DNA from: Pseudomonadota bacterium
GTDB taxonomy: Bacteria > Pseudomonadota > Gammaproteobacteria > Burkholderiales > Rhodocyclaceae
Direction of reading: 5' to 3'
DNA: 64,000 nt
NCBI GenBank assembly: GCA_029776255.1
Contig: JAKOTN010000080.1
Span: forward strand, 1 to 64,000
Every line of letters begins with the position of its first letter. The stretch's first letter is position 1. The notes beneath the pieces are model-generated. The model had not been told where the DNA came from, made no database searches, and was given only the letters and a program-made list of their open reading frames with translations. A program made the translations under genes and the position numbers. Shown one piece after another: positions 45,630-54,871 of the stretch.

Positions 45630-46318
45630 TGGCACTTGGGGATTTGATTTTCCGGGTAAAGGCGGTGTTCGTGACTATAGGCGATCACGTCGTCCGGGAG
45701 CAAATAGCGCGGACTCTGACCGTCACGCAACAGTCGGCGGATGCGCGTCGCGGAGATCGCCAGCTGGTCCATCGCCAGGCTGACGATGCAACCGGCTGGA
45801 GTCCCGGTGAGCGCGGCCGGACTCTCCCGAAACCGTTCGCCGTAGTCGGCGGCCAGAGCCGGCGGCAAGTTGCCGGCGTCGATCGGGTAGCCCGGACGGT
45901 GCGCGATGGCCACATGCGCCAGATCGAACAGCGTCCGCCAGCGATGCCAGCCGGGCAAGCCGGCGAACGCGTCGGCGCCGAGCAGCAACACCAACGGCCG
46001 TCGTGGCCCACAACATTCGTGCCGCCGCAGGCGTTCGAGCGTGAGCACGGTGTAGCTGGTCCGCGCCGCCTCGACTTCGGCGGCATCGACCGAGAAACGC
46101 GGATTACCGGCGGTGGCCAGACGCACCATCGTCAAACGATGTGGCGCGTCGGCTCCCGGCGCGCCCCGCAAGGCCGGCTGACCGGCCGGAATCCAGCGCA
46201 CCCCCGCCAGACCCAGGCGATCGATCGCCTCCTCGGCCAAGCGCAGGTGGCCGAAATGAACCGGGTCGAAAGTGCCGCCGAAAATACCCAGCGGCGCGCC
46301 GTTCGCCTCGTCAGGCAC
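45626..46318 (-). CDS. nadD: Nicotinate-nucleotide adenylyltransferase
   Basis: 230 residues from GTG 46318; an ATG at 46342 is also possible, and both overlap the upstream gene. Nucleotidyl-transferase motif GIFGGTFDPVHFGHLRLA near the N-terminus, LLGADAFAGLPGWHRW in the middle and ISATRIRRLL (the ISxTxxR motif) at the end. It makes deamido-NAD from nicotinate mononucleotide and ATP. First of the overlapping chain nadD-rsfS-rlmH-maf. Confidence 0.94.
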   Translation of the reverse strand: MPDEANGAPLGIFGGTFDPVHFGHLRLAEEAIDRLGLAGVRWIPAGQPALRGAPGADAPHRLTMVRLATAGNPRFSVDAAEVEAARTSYTVLTLERLRRHECCGPRRPLVLLLGADAFAGLPGWHRWRTLFDLAHVAIAHRPGYPIDAGNLPPALAADYGERFRESPAALTGTPAGCIVSLAMDQLAISATRIRRLLRDGQSPRYLLPDDVIAYSHEHRLYPENQIPKCQ

Positions 46319-47087
46319 GGGTGTCGGTGCTGACGAACACATCGCGATAACTGACGTAGAAACTGGCATACAGGGTCGGCATGACGATCAGGACGATGGC
46401 CATGGTCAAAACCGTCGTCAACACCCCGGTCGCACCCGGAAAAAGGGCGGCGAAAAGTCCCAGCACCACCAGCGGCAGCAGCGTCGCGCCGGCCATGATC
46501 GCCAAGGCATAAACCATGAACGCGCGCCAGTTGCGCACACAGGCCACGAAACTGAAGAACAGCGCCTTGGCCGGCGAGAAGCCGTGCCAGCCGACCAGCA
46601 CCGGCGCATACCAGTAAGCCATCATCAGCGGCCCCAGCAGAACCAGGGCAAGCTGGGTGGCGGTGAGCAAGGCGCCGCTGGCGACGCTTTCCTCCTCGGG
46701 CTTTTGCCCGGCGAGGATCATGCGCATCAGTGCGCCGTCGTCGAACAGCGACGAGATGGCCAGTATGCCGACCGTCGCCGCCAGATAAATGGCGCCGAGC
46801 ACGAGCAGCGACCGCAAATGGCTGGCGAAACCGGAGAACAGCAAAGGCATGCTCACCGGCCCTCCCCGATCGATGCTCTGGCAAACGTTCATCAAACTGA
46901 CCGAAAACGCGGGAATACAGACCGTGCCGACAACCGTCCCGATGACGGGAAACATGTTCACCACCGCCATCAAGGTCCAGTAGCTGATCACCAACAACGT
47001 CAGCATCAGATGATTCTTGCGGAAAATTCCAAAACCGGCGCTGAGCCAGCGCCAGCCACCGGCGGCGGAAAGAGGAAGTACTTGCAT
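46311..47087 (-). CDS. BPSS1780-type membrane protein, copy 1
   Basis: 258 residues, about five to six membrane helices. Starts MQVLPLSAAGGWRWLSAGF, a cytoplasmic lead-in seen in proteins annotated BPSS1780 family. Ends YASFYVSYRDVFVS, nearly the same as the end of the next gene upstream (SIYASYRDIFVT), so the two are tandem paralogues. Function unknown. Its last bases overlap the start of nadD. Confidence 0.8.
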   Translation of the reverse strand: MQVLPLSAAGGWRWLSAGFGIFRKNHLMLTLLVISYWTLMAVVNMFPVIGTVVGTVCIPAFSVSLMNVCQSIDRGGPVSMPLLFSGFASHLRSLLVLGAIYLAATVGILAISSLFDDGALMRMILAGQKPEEESVASGALLTATQLALVLLGPLMMAYWYAPVLVGWHGFSPAKALFFSFVACVRNWRAFMVYALAIMAGATLLPLVVLGLFAALFPGATGVLTTVLTMAIVLIVMPTLYASFYVSYRDVFVSTDTRA

Positions 47088-47109
47088 GGCGAAGTCGTGA
47101 AGAGGAGTT

Positions 47110-47847
47110 TCAGGCGGTGACGAAAATATCGCGATAAGACGCGTAAATCGAACCGGCCATTACCGGCCCAAGGACCAGAAAACCGAGTCCGACCGGCAAG
47201 GCGGCAAAAAAAGACAGGATCAAACCGATCAAACCGTACACCAGAAGCGCGAGGATATTCTTGAGACACGCGTTGAAACTGGCCTGCAGCGCCTGAAGCG
47301 GCGGCATGTCATTGAAAAACACCAGCGCCGGCGCGAACCAAATGGCCATGGCCACCGGCACCGACAACAACATCCACAGCACTCCGGCGACAAAGAAACC
47401 GCCGATGGCGATACCGGCGCCGAGCGGGTTGCCCAGCGCCAGCGCTCCGGCCACGCCGCCGCCGGCAAGGATGAAAATCAGCAGCGAAACCAGCGCCACG
47501 CCAGCCATGTACCACACGCCAAGCATCACCAGCGCGTGGCTGTTGCGCCGGAAACCGGCGAAAAGATCGCCGATCGTCAGCGTTTCGCCGTCCGCCGCCT
47601 TCCGGCAGGCAAGCAGCATGCCGGCGGCGAGAACGGGGGTCAGCAGATGCGCGACCAGCCAGCCGACCAGCGGAACGATGTGCAGCCCCATGAAAATGAC
47701 GATCAGGATGACCGTCATCGCTATCCAGACGCCGGGATTGACGACAAAGATCGCCCAGCCTTGCCGATACCAGTCGAAGGCATTGCCGGCCTCGACCGTC
47801 CGGCAATGGCCGTCGAACAGTGGGGCGGGTATGGGAAAGTTGGTCAT
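47110..47847 (-). CDS. BPSS1780-type membrane protein, copy 2
   Basis: 245 residues from MTNFPIPAPL (GAGAG upstream). Six or so hydrophobic helices with a cytoplasmic N-terminal segment, KLxDWYRQGW-like 'FDWYRQGWAIFVV'. The last residues mirror those of the neighbouring copy 1. Twenty-two bases separate it from copy 1, so they are co-transcribed. No known function. Confidence 0.8.
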   Translation of the reverse strand: MTNFPIPAPLFDGHCRTVEAGNAFDWYRQGWAIFVVNPGVWIAMTVILIVIFMGLHIVPLVGWLVAHLLTPVLAAGMLLACRKAADGETLTIGDLFAGFRRNSHALVMLGVWYMAGVALVSLLIFILAGGGVAGALALGNPLGAGIAIGGFFVAGVLWMLLSVPVAMAIWFAPALVFFNDMPPLQALQASFNACLKNILALLVYGLIGLILSFFAALPVGLGFLVLGPVMAGSIYASYRDIFVTA

Positions 47848-47991
47848 CGAAACGCTCTCGTCGTGATCGAAACAACAAAGGATAAAAAGCGATGCCGGTC
47901 GTGCCAAGTCGTACTACCTCGCGCCAAGCCCCGCATGGCCCGGTCCCGCCAGGCGGACCCGGGACCGCGAGCCGTCAGCGACGACAAGCGG

Positions 47992-48336
47992 CTAGAAAGT
48001 GCCGATGACCCACATCGGCACGCTGAGCGCGGGCGCGCCGGGCGTCTCCATGGTGGTGAACACGCCATCGCCGGTGCGGTCGATCAGGACATAGGGAACG
48101 CCATGTTCGGGCGTCACCTTGATCATGTACAACTTGCCGTTGACCCGGTGTTCCTCGACGGTTTCGCCTTCGCGCTTCCGGATCGTCACCTCCGGCTCCA
48201 GGGCGGCATCGAAGGGCGCCATCTCCGGCGGTGGCGGGGGCACGGCCGGCAAGGGCTGAAGATCGGCCCGACCTTGTGCGAAAACGGCGCCGGAAACCAG
48301 TAGCGCGACGAAAAACAGCTTAAGAATGCGATACAT
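47992..48336 (-). CDS. DUF2782 family exported protein
   Basis: 114 residues with signal peptide (cleavage about VFAQG). Mature part has a proline-rich start then EVTIRKREGETVEEHRVNGK, LYMIKVTPEHGVPYVLID, the DUF2782 core. A small periplasmic protein of unknown function, found in beta- and gammaproteobacteria beside polA, as here where it is divergent from polA. Confidence 0.85.
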   Translation of the reverse strand: MYRILKLFFVALLVSGAVFAQGRADLQPLPAVPPPPPEMAPFDAALEPEVTIRKREGETVEEHRVNGKLYMIKVTPEHGVPYVLIDRTGDGVFTTMETPGAPALSVPMWVIGTF

Positions 48337-48630
48337 GCGAAACTTTCCGGATGAGTGATCGGGAATGATGTCGGGCGTCGCCAGCGGCCACCGGGCACGA
48401 CAACGTCTCGTCGCGATTGTAGTACAGATTGGACACGCCCCGCGCCCGCCGGTTGCCACCCGTCGGTGGCGACGGCGAAGTCTGCGATAATGGCGGCGCG
48501 ACATGGTGCCGATACCGGTGATCATGCGCTTTCTTGGACGGGTCGCCGGCCCGCGACGGGCACACCGCCGGTGTCGGCCGACTCTCTTGCAACGCACTGG
48601 CAACTCACTCGCCCGGATCGCCGCAACGCC

Positions 48631-51375
48631 ATGCCTACACTGCTGTTGGTCGACGGATCGTCGTATCTCTATCGCGCTTTTCACGCCATGCCGGATTTGC
48701 GAACCACGCAAAATGAACCGACGGGGGCAATCCACGGCGTGCTGAACATGCTCCGGCGCCTGGAAAGCGATTATCGGGCCGATGGCATCGATTTCAAGGC
48801 CTGCGTTTTCGACGCCAAGGGAAAAACCTTTCGCGACGACTGGTATCCCCCGTACAAGGCCAACCGGCCAAGCATGCCCGACGACATGGTTCGCCAGATC
48901 GAGCCCCTGCACCGGGCGATCGCCGCGCTGGGCTGGCCGCTGCTGACGGTCGACGGCGTCGAGGCCGACGACGTGATCGGCACCCTCGCCCGCCGGGCGG
49001 CGGCACGGGAAGTGCGGGTGGTGATTTCGACCGGCGACAAGGACCTCGCGCAACTGGTCGGTCCGCGCATCGAACTGGTCAACACCATGACTGGCGAGGT
49101 CCTGGACGAAAACGGCGTGATCGGCAAATTCGGTGTGCCGGCCGCGCGCATTGTCGATTACCTGGCACTGGTCGGCGACGCGGTCGATAACGTTCCCGGC
49201 GTGGACAAGGTCGGCGCCAAAACGGCGGTCAAGTGGCTCGGCCAGTACGATTCGCTGGACGGCGTGATCGCCGCCGCGCCGGAGATTGGCGGTGTCGTTG
49301 GCCAGAATCTGCGGCGCGCGCTCGACTTTTTGCCGCTGGCGCGCCGCCTGGTCACCGTGCGCTGCGATCTCGATCTCTCGCTGGAACTCGCCGACCTGAG
49401 GCCGCGCGCCGCCGACCGCGCGCGGCTGATCGAACTGTTCACCCATTTCGAGATGCGCACCTGGCTCAAGGAAGCGCGGCAAGGCGCGACACCGGACGAC
49501 GACGCGCCACCGCCGACGTCGGTCACCCCGCTCGTCGACGGCGCGCATCGCGCCGCTTACGAAACGATTGTCGACTGGTCGAGATTCGAGATCTGGCTGC
49601 GCAAAATCGAAGACTGTCCGCTGACCGCGCTGGATACCGAAACGACCAGCCTCGATCCTTTCGCCGCGCGCATCGTCGGCCTGTCGCTGGCCGTGTCGCC
49701 CGGCGAGGCGGCTTATCTGCCGCTGGCGCACGCCTATCCCGGCGCGCCGGCGCAACTGCCGCGCGACGAGGTGCTGGCGCGCCTGCGCCCCTGGCTGGAG
49801 TCGCCACGCCACGCCAAGATCGGCCAGAACCTGAAATACGACCAGCACGTGCTGGCCAACCACGGCATCGCCCTCGCCGGCGTCCGCCACGACACCTTGC
49901 TGCAATCCTACGTCCTGGAATCCGGCAAGGATGGCGTGCGCGGCCACGATCTCGGGCAATTGGCGGAACGTCATCTCGGTCTGGCGACGATTCCCTACGA
50001 GGCGCTGTGCGGCAAGGGCGCCAAGCAGATCGGTTTCGAACAGGTGGCCATCGACCAGGCGTCGGCCTACGCCGCCGAGGACGCCGATCTGTGCCTGCGC
50101 CTGCATGAACGGCTGTACCCCCGGATCGTCGGCGACGCCGGCCTGAGCCGGGTTTATGAACACATTGAAATCCCGGTCCGCGACATCCTTTTCCGCATGG
50201 AACGTGCCGGCGTGCTCGTGGACAGCCCGCTTCTCGCCGAACAGAGCCATCAACTCGGCAAACGCCTGCTCGAACTGGAGGAACAGGCGCACGCCGCCGC
50301 TGGCCAGCCCTTCAACGTCAATTCGCCCAAGCAGTTGGCCGACGTGCTGTTCACCAAGCTTGGCCTGCCGATCAAGAAAAAAACGCCGTCGGGAACCCCA
50401 TCCACCGATGAAGAAGTGCTTTCCGAACTGGCGCTCGACTACCCCTTGCCGAAAATCCTGCTCGAATCGCGGCAACTGGCGAAACTGAAAGGCACCTATA
50501 CCGACAAGCTGCCGAAAATGATCAATCCCGCCACCGGCCGCGTGCACACCAGCTACGCGCAGGCGGTGGCGGTGACTGGCCGCCTGGCGTCGAACGACCC
50601 GAATCTGCAAAACATTCCGGTACGCACCGCCGAAGGCCGCCGTATCCGCGCGGCGTTCATCGCCCCGCCGGGCTGTCGGATCGTCTCGGCCGACTATTCG
50701 CAAATCGAACTGCGGATCATGGCCCATCTTTCCGAAGATCCGCGCCTGCTCGACGCCTTCGCCGCCGGCGAGGACGTGCATCGGGCCACCGCCGGCGAAA
50801 TTTTCGGCGTCCCACCGGCCGACGTCGGCCCCGACCAACGGCGCGTCGCCAAAACCATCAACTTCGGCCTGATTTACGGCATGAGCGCCTTTGGCCTCGC
50901 CCGTCAGCTCGACCTCGAACGCGGCGCGGCGCAAGCCTACATCGACCGCTATTTCGCGCGCTATCCCGGCGTCGCGCGCTACATGGCCAGCACGCGCGAA
51001 TCGGCGAGGACTCTCGGCTACGTCGAAACCGTTTTCGGCCGCCGTCTGTGGCTACCGGAAATTCGCGCCACGCAGGCCGCGCGGCGACAGGGCGCCGAAC
51101 GGGCGGCGATCAATGCCCCGATGCAAGGTTCGGCGGCCGATCTGATCAAGTCGGCGATGATCGCCGTCCAGCACTGGCTGGACACCGAAAACCTGCGCAG
51201 TCGCCTGTTGTTGCAGGTGCATGACGAACTGCTCCTCGAAGTCCCCGACGACGAGCTGGCCCGCGTGCGCGCCGAGTTGCCGGCGAAAATGACCGAACTG
51301 GGCGGTCTGGCCCGCCTGCGCGTGCCGCTGCTGGTCGATGTCGGCGTCGGCGACAACTGGGATCAGGCGCATTGA
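48631..51375 (+). CDS. polA: DNA polymerase I
   Basis: 914 residues from MPTLLLVDGSSYLYRAFHAM. N-terminal 5'-3' exonuclease (VEADDVIGTLA, STGDKDLAQLV), then a 3'-5' exonuclease with its acidic residues kept (LTALDTETTSLDP, NLKYDQHVL, YAAEDADL), so proofreading should be active, and the polymerase domain: motif A SADYSQIELRIMAHLS, motif B RRVAKTINFGLIYG, motif C LLLQVHDELLLEV. Used in Okazaki-fragment processing and repair. Its stop overlaps the next gene start. Confidence 0.97.
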   Translation: MPTLLLVDGSSYLYRAFHAMPDLRTTQNEPTGAIHGVLNMLRRLESDYRADGIDFKACVFDAKGKTFRDDWYPPYKANRPSMPDDMVRQIEPLHRAIAALGWPLLTVDGVEADDVIGTLARRAAAREVRVVISTGDKDLAQLVGPRIELVNTMTGEVLDENGVIGKFGVPAARIVDYLALVGDAVDNVPGVDKVGAKTAVKWLGQYDSLDGVIAAAPEIGGVVGQNLRRALDFLPLARRLVTVRCDLDLSLELADLRPRAADRARLIELFTHFEMRTWLKEARQGATPDDDAPPPTSVTPLVDGAHRAAYETIVDWSRFEIWLRKIEDCPLTALDTETTSLDPFAARIVGLSLAVSPGEAAYLPLAHAYPGAPAQLPRDEVLARLRPWLESPRHAKIGQNLKYDQHVLANHGIALAGVRHDTLLQSYVLESGKDGVRGHDLGQLAERHLGLATIPYEALCGKGAKQIGFEQVAIDQASAYAAEDADLCLRLHERLYPRIVGDAGLSRVYEHIEIPVRDILFRMERAGVLVDSPLLAEQSHQLGKRLLELEEQAHAAAGQPFNVNSPKQLADVLFTKLGLPIKKKTPSGTPSTDEEVLSELALDYPLPKILLESRQLAKLKGTYTDKLPKMINPATGRVHTSYAQAVAVTGRLASNDPNLQNIPVRTAEGRRIRAAFIAPPGCRIVSADYSQIELRIMAHLSEDPRLLDAFAAGEDVHRATAGEIFGVPPADVGPDQRRVAKTINFGLIYGMSAFGLARQLDLERGAAQAYIDRYFARYPGVARYMASTRESARTLGYVETVFGRRLWLPEIRATQAARRQGAERAAINAPMQGSAADLIKSAMIAVQHWLDTENLRSRLLLQVHDELLLEVPDDELARVRAELPAKMTELGGLARLRVPLLVDVGVGDNWDQAH

Positions 51376-51917
51376 ACCGGCGCGCGCCGTTGGCGCTTGC
51401 CGGCGCGCTGTTCCTGGCGGCCTGCGTCACGCCGCCGAAAATCGTCGCCGTCTACCAAACCGAAGGTTTCGAAGCCAACGAAACCTTCTCGCGTCTCTTC
51501 GACGCCAGCGTCGACGCCACTTGCGAAGCCGCCCGCCGCGCGCTGCTCAGCCAGGGGTATCAACTGAGCACGGTAAAGAACGATTTCATCAGCGCCAACA
51601 AGCACTTCCAGCCAGAAGGCGAAACGCATGCGCAGATCGTGTTCAATGTCGTCTGCGTCGCCGAAGGCACGCACGGCAAGGTCGCCACCGCCTATGTCAA
51701 CGCCATCCAGGACAGTTACGCGCTGAAGAAAAACCCGAATTCGGCCAACCTCGGCGTCAGCGCCCTCGGGTCGCTGTCCATCCCGCTGAGCGCGACCGCC
51801 GACTCGCTGGTCAAGGTCGCCAGCGAAACCATCCCCGCCGGACCGTTCTACGACCGCTTTTTCGTGTTGATGCAGCGTCAACTGGCGCAAGCGCCGGACG
51901 ACCCGCCGGAACGCTGA
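51372..51917 (+). CDS. DUF2242 family lipoprotein
   Basis: 181 residues from TTG overlapping the polA stop (TTGA). Lipoprotein signal LAGALFLAAC (Cys about 18). Body has ASVDATCEAARRALLSQGYQ and VKVASETIPAGPFYDRFF, the recognisable end of DUF2242 proteins. Function unknown; the lipobox places it on a membrane facing the periplasm. Confidence 0.83.
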   Translation: MNRRAPLALAGALFLAACVTPPKIVAVYQTEGFEANETFSRLFDASVDATCEAARRALLSQGYQLSTVKNDFISANKHFQPEGETHAQIVFNVVCVAEGTHGKVATAYVNAIQDSYALKKNPNSANLGVSALGSLSIPLSATADSLVKVASETIPAGPFYDRFFVLMQRQLAQAPDDPPER

Positions 51918-51943
51918 TCGCCGGCAGGATCGCCGTGCGGCAG

Positions 51944-52372
51944 TCAGGTGCTGGCGGCACGGCGTATCGCTTCGATATACGCCGCCTGATCGATGGCGCC
52001 GCCTTGGCGCTGCGCGTGCCACAGCGCCTCGCCGAGACACTCGATCAAGGCGTGTTCGGCGTCGTGGACCTCGAGGCGGCCGCGCAGCGTCTGGTAAGCG
52101 GCGCGAATGCCGCGTGGCTGGTCGATGCTGATTTGCTCGGCGACGGCGAGGTGCAGCGAAAGGTGCAGAAAAGGGTTCATCCGCCCGCTTTCGGGAGTGA
52201 ACTCCTCCGTCAGGGCGAGATCCGGGTTTTCCAGCAGGGCGTGGTATTCGGGATGGTTGGCGATCAGATCGGCGGCCACGGCGTCGGCGCCGTCGACAAC
52301 GCAACGCTGGCGATGCTTGCGCCAGGCCTCGCAAAAGAATTGCCGAACCTGCTCGCGACTGGGATTAAACAT
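51944..52372 (-). CDS. DUF1841 family protein
   Basis: 142 residues. MFNPSREQVRQFFCEAWRKH and the following NPFLHLSLHLAVAEQISID segment, with its two histidines spaced like a metal-binding pair, are typical of DUF1841. Cytoplasmic, function unknown. Its ATG overlaps the stop of the FIST_C gene; last gene of the long leftward rnf operon. Confidence 0.85.
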   Translation of the reverse strand: MFNPSREQVRQFFCEAWRKHRQRCVVDGADAVAADLIANHPEYHALLENPDLALTEEFTPESGRMNPFLHLSLHLAVAEQISIDQPRGIRAAYQTLRGRLEVHDAEHALIECLGEALWHAQRQGGAIDQAAYIEAIRRAAST

Positions 52373-53513
52373 GCGGCCTCACAGGGATTTTGCTCAGCAA
52401 AGCGGTGACGACGGCATTTTGCAGCGAACGGTTCCCGCCGGCCGGCTTGGCGGCGATTTGCCCGGTGCCATGGACACCGATCAGCGGCAGCCCGGGAAAG
52501 CGCCCTTGCAGGATGGCGACATCGCGGTCCTCGCCGTCGTAAAAATACGGGCCGCGACCGATACACGAAAATACCACCGCGCCCAGCGGCGTCGGCGCCG
52601 CGACGGCCAGCCGGTCGACGCAGCGGCGCATGTCGTCGGCGGCGGCTTGCGGCGAGCGCAAGGCCCACACCAGCTTTTGTCCCGGCGACAGGCGCTCGGC
52701 CAGGGTCAGCGACCGGTCGGCATTGGCGGCGATCACCGCGATCGAGCGCCCGGCGCCAGCGGCGAAAGCGGTCTGCCAAGCGTCGGGCCGCGCCGCGCCA
52801 CAGGCGTCGTGGTCGTCGAAAACGACGGCGCAGACCGCCGCCAAAAACCGCGTTTCCGGATCGCGGTGGGTCGCCGGCAGTACGTGCAGCAGGTGATCAA
52901 GCGACGCTTGACCGGCCATGGTGAGCACATCGTAGGCACGACAAGCGCCAACCGGGCACGGCTCGCCGAGCAATTGCCAACCTCGCGACACGCCGCTGTC
53001 GACCTTGACGCCCAACGGACGAACGCTGCAATGCGCGGCCAGACGCGCCTGCTGCCAGGCCAGCGGTTCGGCGCGCCCGTCGCGACCGGCGAAGCTGCCG
53101 CCGAAACGGCTTGGCGGGGCCTCCCATTCGGCGGGCGGCGTGCCGCCGGCGTAACTGAGAATGATGCGGGGCACGGCGGCATCGTCCTGCTCCGCCGCCC
53201 GCGCGACGGCGTCCGGAGGACCCAGCGCCAAACCGCCGGCGAAGACCATCGCCGCCGCCGCCGGCCGATCGAGCGCCCAGCCTTGCTCGGTGAACACGCC
53301 GGCGGCAACACCGCCCGCCACTTGCATGCAGCGCGCCGCGCGCGCGACGGCGGTGAGCGCGCGCTGGGCGTGCCGGGAAAAATCGGCGCTCAGGAACAAC
53401 AGCACGCCATTGGCCTGGCTTTCGCCGGTCCGCGCCAAGGCCCGCCGGAACGCCTCCTCGGCAAGAAACGGCTCCGCTTCGTTGCCGACCGCCAGCGCCG
53501 TGGCCACGCTCAC
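52365..53513 (-). CDS. FIST-type signal-sensing protein within the rnf operon
   Basis: 382 residues from GTG 53513, overlapping the nth stop (GTGA). The C-terminal half is a FIST C domain: PLGAVVFSCIGRGPYFYDGE and LPLIGVHGTGQIAA. The N-terminal half shows a worn FIST N pattern (VLLFLSADFSRHAQRAL, VAGGVAAGVFTEQG). No catalytic motif. A sensory FIST protein inside an rnf-nth operon suggests it monitors a small molecule linked to redox state, but that is inference. It is the second FIST protein in this window. Confidence 0.82.
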   Translation of the reverse strand: MSVATALAVGNEAEPFLAEEAFRRALARTGESQANGVLLFLSADFSRHAQRALTAVARAARCMQVAGGVAAGVFTEQGWALDRPAAAAMVFAGGLALGPPDAVARAAEQDDAAVPRIILSYAGGTPPAEWEAPPSRFGGSFAGRDGRAEPLAWQQARLAAHCSVRPLGVKVDSGVSRGWQLLGEPCPVGACRAYDVLTMAGQASLDHLLHVLPATHRDPETRFLAAVCAVVFDDHDACGAARPDAWQTAFAAGAGRSIAVIAANADRSLTLAERLSPGQKLVWALRSPQAAADDMRRCVDRLAVAAPTPLGAVVFSCIGRGPYFYDGEDRDVAILQGRFPGLPLIGVHGTGQIAAKPAGGNRSLQNAVVTALLSKIPVRPHV

Positions 53514-54166
53514 CCGCCCGGCGCTCCGACAGGGTCGAGCGTCTTTTCCGGATAGGCGCAGAGATCGGCGAGACGGCAACGCCAGCATTCCGGTCGCCGC
53601 GCCTTGCAAACGTAGCGGCCATGCAGCAGCAGCCAATGGTGCGCCGAGTGACGGAATTCATCGGGAACGGCTTGCAGCAGCGCGTTTTCGACGGCCAGCG
53701 GCGTGGCGCCGATGGCCAGGCCCGTGCGGTTGGCCAGCCGGAAAATATGGGTATCGACGGCGATCGTCGCCTCTCCGAAAGCGGTGTTCAACACCACATT
53801 GGCGGTCTTGCGGCCGACGCCCGGCAAGGCTTCGAGTTCGGCCCGCGTCCGTGGCACGTCGCCGCCGTGCTTTTCTAGCAATTGCCGGCAGGTGGCGACG
53901 ACGTTCCGGGCCTTGGTCCGGTAAAGACCGATGCGTTTGATGTAGTCGGCCAGGCCGTCCTCGCCCAGCGCCAGCATGGCACCCGGCGTCGGCGCGACGG
54001 AGAAAAGCGGTCCGGTCGCCAGATTGACGCTTTTATCGGTAGCCTGCGCCGACAGGATCACGGCGACCAGCAACTGAAACGCGCTGGCGTGGGCGAGTTC
54101 GGTGCTCGGTTCCGGATCGGCGGCCCGCAAGCGGATGAATACCTCGCGGCGTTGCGCGTCGTTCAT
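53510..54166 (-). CDS. nth: Endonuclease III (DNA glycosylase/AP lyase)
   Basis: 218 residues. Helix-hairpin-helix LPGVGRKTANVV with the catalytic Lys, catalytic Asp in AVDTHIFRLANR, and the 4Fe-4S loop C-x6-C-x2-C-x5-C (CKARRPECWRCRLADLC). It removes oxidised pyrimidines. nth commonly follows rnfE, as here, 18 bases away; Rnf may help mature or reduce FeS proteins. Confidence 0.96.
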   Translation of the reverse strand: MNDAQRREVFIRLRAADPEPSTELAHASAFQLLVAVILSAQATDKSVNLATGPLFSVAPTPGAMLALGEDGLADYIKRIGLYRTKARNVVATCRQLLEKHGGDVPRTRAELEALPGVGRKTANVVLNTAFGEATIAVDTHIFRLANRTGLAIGATPLAVENALLQAVPDEFRHSAHHWLLLHGRYVCKARRPECWRCRLADLCAYPEKTLDPVGAPGG

Positions 54167-54184
54167 GACCCGCCCGACGCCGGC

Positions 54185-54871
54185 TCACACGCCGTCGGCG
54201 AGCGCCGCCGGCGGTCGGGCACCCGCCTGACGCGCGGCGGCACGGGCCTCGGCCCAGTTCTTCCAGGCGATCAGGCAACCGAGCAGGATGAAGGCCCCGG
54301 GCGGCAGGACGGCCAGCAGCAGGCCGGGGTAATCGGCGGGCAACAACTGCAATGGACGCAGTGCCGGAAAGACCATGTCGATGCCGCCGAACAGGGTGCC
54401 GGCGCCGATGAATTCGCGCAAGCCGCCAAGCAAGCCGAGCGTCCACAGCATGCCGACGCCCATGAACGCGCCGTCCAGGACCGACTGCAAGGGCGGGTTC
54501 TTGTTGGCGAAGGCTTCGACGCGCGCCAGAACGATGCAGTTGGTGACGATCAGGGGAATGAAGATGCCGAGCACCAGATAAAGGTCGTGAAACTGGGCGT
54601 TGAACACCAGATCGACGACGGTGACCAGCGCGGCGACGATCAGGATGAACACCGGAATGCGGATCTCGTGCGGAATCCAGTTGCGCAGCATGGCAACCGC
54701 CAGATTCGACATCGCCATCACCACGATGGTCGCCAGCGACAGCATCACCCCGTTGACCAGATTGGTGGTCACCGCCAGCAGCGGACACATGCCGAGAATT
54801 TGCACCAGACTGGTGTTCTGCCGCCAGATGCCGTTCCCGGCGATTTGACGAAATTCCTCGCGATTGATCAT
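54185..54871 (-). CDS. rnfE: Electron transport complex subunit RnfE
   Basis: 228 residues from ATG overlapping the rnfG stop (ATGA). Six membrane helices with half-repeats related to RnfA: LVQILGMCPLLAVTTNLVNG and IPLIVTNCIVLARVEAFA, each holding a conserved cysteine of the membrane 2Fe-2S site shared with RnfA. Part of the ion-pumping ferredoxin:NAD oxidoreductase. Confidence 0.95.
   Translation of the reverse strand: MINREEFRQIAGNGIWRQNTSLVQILGMCPLLAVTTNLVNGVMLSLATIVVMAMSNLAVAMLRNWIPHEIRIPVFILIVAALVTVVDLVFNAQFHDLYLVLGIFIPLIVTNCIVLARVEAFANKNPPLQSVLDGAFMGVGMLWTLGLLGGLREFIGAGTLFGGIDMVFPALRPLQLLPADYPGLLLAVLPPGAFILLGCLIAWKNWAEARAAARQAGARPPAALADGV

Noticed and set aside
47992-50934. 980-codon minus-strand frame extending from the DUF2782 gene through polA
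   Set aside because: Only the last 114 codons (47992-48336) are a real gene. The rest is antisense to polA motifs and is compositionally a shadow.
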